This document shows, piece by piece, positions 59,414-64,000 of a DNA stretch of 64,000 bases. Location of the stretch: the NCBI GenBank assembly GCA_028290305.1, contig JAQGKC010000429.1:112612-176611 (forward strand), given 5' to 3'. The translations under genes and the position numbers were made by a program. Each line of letters starts with the position of its first letter. Position 1 is the stretch's first letter. The stretch comes from Bradyrhizobium sp. (GTDB lineage Bacteria; Pseudomonadota; Alphaproteobacteria; Rhizobiales; Xanthobacteraceae). A model generated the notes under the pieces. It worked only from the letters and a program-made list of their open reading frames with translations. It ran no database searches and was not told the origin of the DNA.

Positions 59414-59752
59414 TCAAAGAATATACATTCGCTTGGCTACAGAAAGAGCGCGAGTGCAGCCTGTGCGATCGCCCTTAGCATCGAGCCGTTTGGCGCGCGC
59501 CATTGTCGCCGAGAATTTTAATTGCAAGCGCTTTTGGGCTTGCTTCAAGGAATCGGGTGTTGGCTGTTGACCAAGTTGCGCGCCAACCGATTGTGGCGCT
59601 GTCAATCCGGCGTTCGGATTCCCCGCGGACTGGCGTATGGCTGCTTCGAATTGAGCAATGTCTTCGCTGCAAGGACCGGCTTGAGCAACCTGAATGTTTA
59701 AGCAGAGTACCCCGCAAACGATTGGTACCGTTATTCCTCGAAGTCTTGACAT
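59414..59752 (-). CDS. Small exported protein of unknown function
   Basis: 112 residues with a signal peptide (MSRLRGITVPIVCGVLCLNIQVAQAG, cleavage near AQAG). The mature part begins PCSEDIAQFEAAIRQS, continues QLGQQPTPDSLKQAQKRLQLKFSATMARAKRLDAKGDRTGC, and is mainly helical with two cysteines that could form a disulfide. Similar short exported proteins are frequent in Bradyrhizobium-like genomes; no function known. Convergent with the RMD1-like gene. Confidence 0.72.
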   Translation of the reverse strand: MSRLRGITVPIVCGVLCLNIQVAQAGPCSEDIAQFEAAIRQSAGNPNAGLTAPQSVGAQLGQQPTPDSLKQAQKRLQLKFSATMARAKRLDAKGDRTGCTRALSVAKRMYIL

Positions 59753-60062
59753 GGGACTCGCTTCCTTAATTGCTCAAGTTAGCATCGTCATTGGCTCTGG
59801 TACTATAGTCCATATCTGCCGCTCGGGCCAACGAGCTAGCTGGATGTCCAATCCTGGCGCGAATGCGAAGTGCCGGCCGTCTCTTGAAATTGTCTGCTTA
59901 TCGGGACAGACCGGAAGTCATCGGCGCGTCGTCAGAACGACGCCCCGGACCGGACATTGGCAGACCGCCATGCGTAAAGTAGTAAATTTGCCGCCCGGCT
60001 TGATGATGGCGTTATGTCAGTGCTGTGCCAAGACAGGTATCAACGGTGAAAGGGGCGGCGCT
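59753..60062. other. Non-coding stretch with a degenerate dispersed repeat
   Basis: 310 bases before the channel gene. It holds one copy of the repeat containing CTGCTTATCGGGACAGACC then GGAAGT (about 59892-59925). The open frame that runs through it from 59694 has no ribosome binding site; the real channel start is at 60063. Confidence 0.5.
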
Positions 60063-60737
60063 ATGAATGACTATATGGCTCTCTTGCGGGAACGATGGAG
60101 CGATCCTCTTCTGACAGCTCTCACCGTGCTGCTTGTGGTCATGTTGTTTGTCATCGCGCCCCTTCAAGCCTTGGGAATATTCGTTTTTCAGGCTTTCGAG
60201 CTCGTTTTGGCAATAATTCTGGTTGCCGGCGTCTTTGTCATGTCCGGAAGCCGAACGGCGGTTGCTGCGATGGTCGTCTCGCTCCTGATGGCCACGGTAG
60301 GGGCAATATCTCGCATCAAGGCACCATCGATCCTCGACATTAACCTCTTCGCGGGCTCCTGGCTGATAATGGGAATTACGTTGGGGTTGGTGGTGTCGCG
60401 CGCGGTGTTTGCTCCGGGACGCGTCACGCATCACCACATTATGGGGGCTATTTTACTCTATCTGACGATTGCCATCACCTTTGTGGCACTCTTTACATTT
60501 ATGGGATCGCTCGTACCCAAGGCATTTTCCGGATTGTCGCTGGAAGATAGTCCGGCGCTTGCCAGTAATCTGATCTATTTTAGCTTCGTGACGCTGACCA
60601 CGACGGGCTACGGCGATATTTTTCCAGTGCACCCGATAGCGCGCAGCCTTTGCAATCTGGAATCAATATTCGGTCAGCTCTATCCCGCGACATTGCTCGC
60701 CAGGCTAGTGATGCTCGAACTTGCAGGTCGGGTATGA
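60063..60737 (+). CDS. Ion channel protein with K+ selectivity filter
   Basis: 224 residues from ATG 60063, with AAAGGGG upstream. About six hydrophobic segments: 16-40, 43-60, 65-82, 96-112, 125-148 and a last one after the pore loop. The pore loop FSFVTLTTTGYGD (173-185) carries the potassium selectivity filter TGYGD, and the final helix GQLYPATLLARLVMLELAG closes the pore. There is no C-terminal RCK or nucleotide-binding domain, so gating must be intrinsic or by partners. The voltage-sensor-like arginine row is weak. Likely a small K+-channel of the Ion_trans_2 type. Single gene. Confidence 0.87.
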   Translation: MNDYMALLRERWSDPLLTALTVLLVVMLFVIAPLQALGIFVFQAFELVLAIILVAGVFVMSGSRTAVAAMVVSLLMATVGAISRIKAPSILDINLFAGSWLIMGITLGLVVSRAVFAPGRVTHHHIMGAILLYLTIAITFVALFTFMGSLVPKAFSGLSLEDSPALASNLIYFSFVTLTTTGYGDIFPVHPIARSLCNLESIFGQLYPATLLARLVMLELAGRV

Positions 60738-61025
60738 CTATCGCTGGTCCGGTGACTCAGGACACGCCAATCGAGCGTTGTTTGCTGCGGAGCATGAGTC
60801 CGTTCATGACACGCTTGAGACATGCGGCGATGTCCGCAGTTCGGTCGCTTTTGGGGGGAAAGCGGACGTAGCGCGTGCAATCTATTTCGGTAGCGAATGA
60901 CCTTGAGCGGACTCTTGTGCAACTGGCCAGCACAAGCGCATGCTTCCGGCGAAGTGTACGCTGGTTCGCCGTAAGGAGGCCGCCGGCCTCGAACAGGGCT
61001 AGCATTTTGGTGTCCTGCGCGGGCC

Positions 61026-62417
61026 CTATCGCGCCGGTACATTCGAGAAGAGCGCGCCGAGGGCCTCCGCCATTGTCGGGTGCGCGATAACCGCATCGCG
61101 CAAGCCGGTGTAAGGCATCCCCGCCAACATTGCGGTCTGGACTACCGTCATGACTTCGCCGGCCTCGGCGCCGATCATGGTGAAACCGAGAATGCGCTCG
61201 CCGCCCGCCTCGACCAGCGCCTTCATGAAGCCGCGCGTCTCCGATATCGTCTGCGCTCGTAATACAGCGGCGCCGGGCAGCTTGGCGACGCGAACGGCAA
61301 TGCCCTGGCGCTGGGCCTCGGCTTCGCTCAAGCCGACGCGCGCGAGTGGCGGGTCGGTGAACATGCAGTACGGGACGAGCCGATCACGCTTGGTGCGATT
61401 CCCGCCGTTCAGATTGGCCGAGATGATACGGAAATCGTCGAACGAGACATGGGTGAACTGTGCACTGCCGGCGGCCTCGCCGATCGCCCAGACACCGGGT
61501 GCGCTGGTCTCGAGCCGATCACTGACCGCGATATATCCGCGGTCGTCGAGCGCGACACCGGCCAGGTCGAGCCCAACCCCGTCCGTATTGGGAGTGCGTC
61601 CGGCCGCGACCAGGATATCGCTCCCTTCGATGGTCTGATCGCCTGCCGGCGTGCGCATTTGGAGGCTGACAGCCTGTCCGGACCGGCCCCGAACACCGAG
61701 AACCTTGACTCCGAGATGCACCACGATGTCTTCGTCGCACAGCATCTCGAGGAGTGCCGCCGTGACATCGGAATCTTCCCGGCCGGCGAGTTGCGGTCCT
61801 GTCTCCACGATGCTGACGCGGCTGCCGAAGCGGCGATAGGCTTGCGCCAGCTCGAGGCCGACATACCCGCCGCCCAGCACGATCAAGTGCTCGGGCAGTC
61901 GATCGAGCTCGAGCAACTCGACATTGGTGAGCGGCACTGCCGCCACGAGGCCCGGAATATCCGGGATCGTCGCATGCGTTCCAAGATTGAGAGCCACGCG
62001 CTCGCCCGTCAGCACGCGGGTGCCGCCGTCGTTCAATTCAACCTCGATGGTTTTCGACGCAATGAAGCGGCCCGTACCCATGATCAACTCGGCGCCGCTG
62101 GCCTTGTAGAGGTCGAGATGTTTGGCGATCATGTCCTCGACCATGCCGCGCTTTCGCGCCTGCACTTGCTTCATGTCGGTGGCGGTGGGGCCCGTCACGG
62201 TGCCAAAGCGACCGGCGTGGTGAACGAGATCGGCAACTTTTGCGCTCCAAATCTCGTTCTTGCTGGGCAGGCAGTTAGTGTTCGGGCAGGAACCGCCGAT
62301 CAACTTGCGTTCAACGACGGCCGTGCGGTGCCCTGATTTGGCCATGTGCCAGGCCAGATATTTGCCGCCTTCGCCACTACCGATGATGAGCATTTCAAAG
62401 TGTTCCGGTTGGGACAT
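61026..62417 (-). CDS. Pyridine nucleotide-disulfide oxidoreductase (dihydrolipoamide dehydrogenase/mercuric reductase-like)
   Basis: 463 residues from ATG 62417, with GAGGAG seven bases upstream; the longer frame to 62477 is not needed. FAD motif GSGEGG (13-18), redox-active pair Cys44 and Cys49 in GGSCPNTNCLPSKN, second dinucleotide motif IVLGGGYVGLELAQAYRRFGSRVSIVE, GRTPNTDGVGLDLAGV, and the C-terminal active-site His in HPTMAEALGALF. No extra N-terminal heavy-metal domain and no C-terminal Cys pair, so it is not a typical MerA. It stands alone and not beside 2-oxoacid dehydrogenase genes, so its disulfide substrate is unknown. Confidence 0.9.
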   Translation of the reverse strand: MSQPEHFEMLIIGSGEGGKYLAWHMAKSGHRTAVVERKLIGGSCPNTNCLPSKNEIWSAKVADLVHHAGRFGTVTGPTATDMKQVQARKRGMVEDMIAKHLDLYKASGAELIMGTGRFIASKTIEVELNDGGTRVLTGERVALNLGTHATIPDIPGLVAAVPLTNVELLELDRLPEHLIVLGGGYVGLELAQAYRRFGSRVSIVETGPQLAGREDSDVTAALLEMLCDEDIVVHLGVKVLGVRGRSGQAVSLQMRTPAGDQTIEGSDILVAAGRTPNTDGVGLDLAGVALDDRGYIAVSDRLETSAPGVWAIGEAAGSAQFTHVSFDDFRIISANLNGGNRTKRDRLVPYCMFTDPPLARVGLSEAEAQRQGIAVRVAKLPGAAVLRAQTISETRGFMKALVEAGGERILGFTMIGAEAGEVMTVVQTAMLAGMPYTGLRDAVIAHPTMAEALGALFSNVPAR

Positions 62418-62834
62418 TTTCAACTCCTCGTCGTTCGAGATTGGCGCCATGCTGACGAACACCTTGATCCGCAGCAATAGGTTCGGCGGAACGCGGTCTT
62501 CAAGGCAAAATTCCTAGAATATTTGAGCTTGGTCGGCCATCTACCTTTCCATCATGACACTCTCGTGGCGCCACCTGACGCACGCATAACGTCGTCATCT
62601 TAATGACGAACATTGTGGGAGCGCCCGTGGGCATCATTCAATGTTCCTGTCCGCCTTTGGCACCTTTGAGACATGCCTGGCAACCGTAGCAATATCAGCT
62701 AATCGGACAAGACCGGAAGTGACCGGCCGATTTTCAAAAGGGTGCCAAGACCCAATCCGGACGCTCGGAGAAATCTAGCAACGGGGAATCGGCACCCCAC
62801 TTAGTCGTTGGACCTCCAGCCTTGGAAAGATTCG
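62418..62834. other. Non-coding stretch with a degenerate dispersed repeat
   Basis: 417 bases between divergent genes. It contains a repeat copy in two blocks: TTGGCACCTTTGAGACATGCC (about 62657) and AATCGGACAAGACCGGAAGT (about 62701). No gene seen. Confidence 0.5.
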
Positions 62835-63230
62835 ATGTCCCGCAATTCGCCGCTTGTTCTCATCCTGCTGCTGGGCAGCTTGGCCGCACCGGCGAGCGCA
62901 TACGCGCAGCTCACGCCGCCGGCGGGATCGGCAGGCGCGGGCAATTCGGCGATCAGCGGCGTGCCGTTCGGTCCCGCCAATCCCAGCGTGCTCAGCGACC
63001 CCAGCGGCATCGGCAACGCATCGAGGATCCCGCCGCTTGGTAAAAACTCTCCGCCGCCGCCGCTCGTCTACGGACCCATCGGTTCATCACCGTCACGCGT
63101 GGTAGCGCCCTACGCAGGCGCGTCACAGCGCATCATCAGCGCAGATCAGGTTGATTCACGAAGGCCGCCGATCCGCCGCCGCGGCCGGGCACAGGTCAGC
63201 AAGTTTACGGGGATTTGCCGGGGCTGTTAG
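62835..63230 (+). CDS. Proline-rich exported protein of unknown function
   Basis: 131 residues from ATG 62835, with GGAAAG upstream. Signal peptide MSRNSPLVLILLLGSLAAPASAYAQ, cleavage near residue 25. The mature part is low complexity, rich in Pro, Gly, Ser and Ala (TPPAGSAGAGNSAISGVPFGP, then KNSPPPPLVYGPIGSS) and ends basic with a cysteine pair (RRRGRAQVSKFTGICRGC). Similar short periplasmic proteins occur in Bradyrhizobium-like genomes. No domain recognised. The last third may be a decayed or shifted end, since the composition changes sharply near residue 105. Confidence 0.6.
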   Translation: MSRNSPLVLILLLGSLAAPASAYAQLTPPAGSAGAGNSAISGVPFGPANPSVLSDPSGIGNASRIPPLGKNSPPPPLVYGPIGSSPSRVVAPYAGASQRIISADQVDSRRPPIRRRGRAQVSKFTGICRGC

Positions 63231-63425
63231 CGCGGTTGACCCATCGGTGAGGCGGAGGACGATTGAGCTGGATATCAGGCATCGTTTGACGGGTATCGGC
63301 GGTGCCAGGATATCGCTACTGGAGCAAACCGGACATAGCTGAACCGAGTCAACAACGCGGTTGACGCCCAGTAGACATGGGACTCCCGCGCACGGTTTCC
63401 AGCAATCCTTTCGGGTCGCCGCAGA

Positions 63426-63614
63426 TCAGCCGCCGCCAAACTTGGATGGATCGTCGTATCTAGGGGTCTGGTCTTGGAGGACCGGCGGAAAACGTGGGTC
63501 CACACCTTGGCTGGGACGAACAATGACATGTCGCGGTTTGGGGTGATGCACCCTTGCGGCGTTGGCAGAAGCACAGAGGGCGATCAAAAGGCCTAAGGCT
63601 AAAGCAGAACGCAT
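63426..63614 (-). CDS. Very small exported protein of unknown function
   Basis: 62 residues from ATG 63614, which has GGAG eight bases upstream. Signal peptide MRSALALGLLIALCASANA, then a short Pro/His/Arg-rich mature part (RVHHPKPRHVIVRPSQGVDP, ending DPSKFGGG). No family known; convergent with the Pro-rich exported gene. Confidence 0.6.
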   Translation of the reverse strand: MRSALALGLLIALCASANAARVHHPKPRHVIVRPSQGVDPRFPPVLQDQTPRYDDPSKFGGG

Positions 63615-63905
63615 CGCATTTGCTCCAATCGACCAACCCCCTTTCTTATGTGGTGCGCGGCCGCACCGCCGCAATCTTTACCGGCTTCAAGATCGCTCAA
63701 ATTGGGCATGCCGTGGACCATCCAGAACCTATTGCTTCACAACAATACGGTGCCGCTCGCGAACATGCGCGGCCACCTGCAAATGCCTCGCGCCTCACTT
63801 CGCAATTGGCATCTTTGAGACTTGCCGACGGGGACTTGGCATGTCTGCTTACTGCGGAAGACCGGAAGTAGTCGGCCAACAGCCAAATTGATGCGAATGA
63901 CCCAG
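63615..63905. other. Non-coding stretch with a degenerate dispersed repeat
   Basis: Contains a third copy of the repeat: ATTGGCATCTTTGAGACTTGCC (about 63806) and later CTGCTTACTGCGGAAGACC with GGAAGTAGTCGGC (to about 63878). Nothing else seen before the IS-like end at 63906. Confidence 0.5.
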
Positions 63906-64000
63906 GCTGTGTGAAAACGACGCTCAATGATATGATTCTCCTGTGATTTGGCGGAGGATTCGATGACGCGCTTTGTCGTTGGCGATGACCGCAGTCAGAG
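63906..64000 (+). mobile_element. Left end of an IS1182-like insertion sequence, cut by window edge
   Basis: GCTGTGTGAAAACGACGCTC at 63906 looks like the terminal inverted repeat of IS1182/IS5-type elements, and is followed 40 bases later by a GGAGG ribosome binding site and a transposase start. Only 95 bases are inside the window, so the far end and any target duplication cannot be checked. Confidence 0.6.
63963..64000 (+). CDS. Transposase, IS1182-like, first 12 residues only
   Basis: ATG at 63963 with GGAGG eight bases upstream. The visible residues MTRFVVGDDRSQ resemble the start of IS1182 family transposases (M-x-RF-x-x-G-x-DR-x-Q). The gene runs off the right edge. The call rests on this short match and on the IS-like end in front of it. 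Confidence 0.6.
   Translation, partial: MTRFVVGDDRSQ

Noticed and set aside
61026..62417. Mercuric reductase call
   Set aside because: The C-terminal vicinal cysteine pair and N-terminal metal-binding domain of MerA are absent and no mer genes are adjacent.

Overview
The window is about 62-65 % GC by eye, gene-dense, and reads like a chromosomal segment of a Bradyrhizobium-type alphaproteobacterium (Nitrobacteraceae, Hyphomicrobiales). This rests on family resemblance rather than a search: a GcrA-type regulator, a Flp/Tad pilin, many ABC uptake systems, small BA14K-like exported proteins, dispersed palindromic repeats of the kind common in Bradyrhizobium, Afipia and Rhodopseudomonas, and an IS1182-like element entering at the right edge. 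No rRNA, tRNA or CRISPR array was seen.

Layout. 1-5785 (minus) holds two complete NitT/TauT-type ABC importers in tandem, followed by the start of an amidase. 6095-7141 is a cytosolic-looking HtrA-like protease. 7149-10932 (minus) is a three-subunit molybdenum aldehyde oxidoreductase of PaoABC type with a palindrome-rich leader. 11352-17382 holds a Gly/His-rich exported protein, a PRISE-type reductase, an HU protein, a flavin amine oxidase paired with a cytochrome c, and an exported M20 peptidase. 17459-31408 is a large accessory metabolic island: an alpha/beta hydrolase and a 4-OT-like tautomerase divergent from an XRE-cupin regulator, then a luciferase-like monooxygenase, a SnoaL/flavin-reductase fusion, a cupin, a polar amino-acid-type ABC importer, an IclR regulator, a five-gene Liv-type importer, RidA and a cupin-like protein. 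Together these look like uptake and oxidative breakdown of an unidentified, probably nitrogen-containing compound.

31500-46217 (minus) holds an enolase-superfamily dehydratase behind an orphan RND pump, two small exported proteins, and an MdtABC-like tripartite efflux operon with its NodT-type outer-membrane lipoprotein. 46645-49765 (minus) is a tightly overlapped operon of type III polyketide synthase, ICMT-like methyltransferase and MFS exporter, reminiscent of the alkylpyrone methyl ether systems. 50072-53412 holds a DUF4239-like membrane protein, a quinone oxidoreductase and an SAF-domain dehydrogenase, separated by palindromic repeats.

53591-57171 is the most distinctive stretch. A LexA/CI-like S24 repressor is bracketed by five copies of a palindrome, ATTTCTGA-N3-TCAGAAAT and variants. 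The sites lie over its own promoter, the promoter of a small unknown gene, and the region upstream of an overlapping six-gene set led by a GcrA paralogue and including a frameshifted DUF1376 gene. It looks like a phage-derived lysogeny/early-gene cassette without integrase or structural genes. The tail (57359-64000) carries a lone Flp pilin, a second ICMT-like enzyme, an RMD1/DUF155 membrane protein, a K+-channel-like protein, a pyridine-nucleotide disulfide oxidoreductase, small exported proteins and degenerate repeats, ending in the first codons of a transposase.
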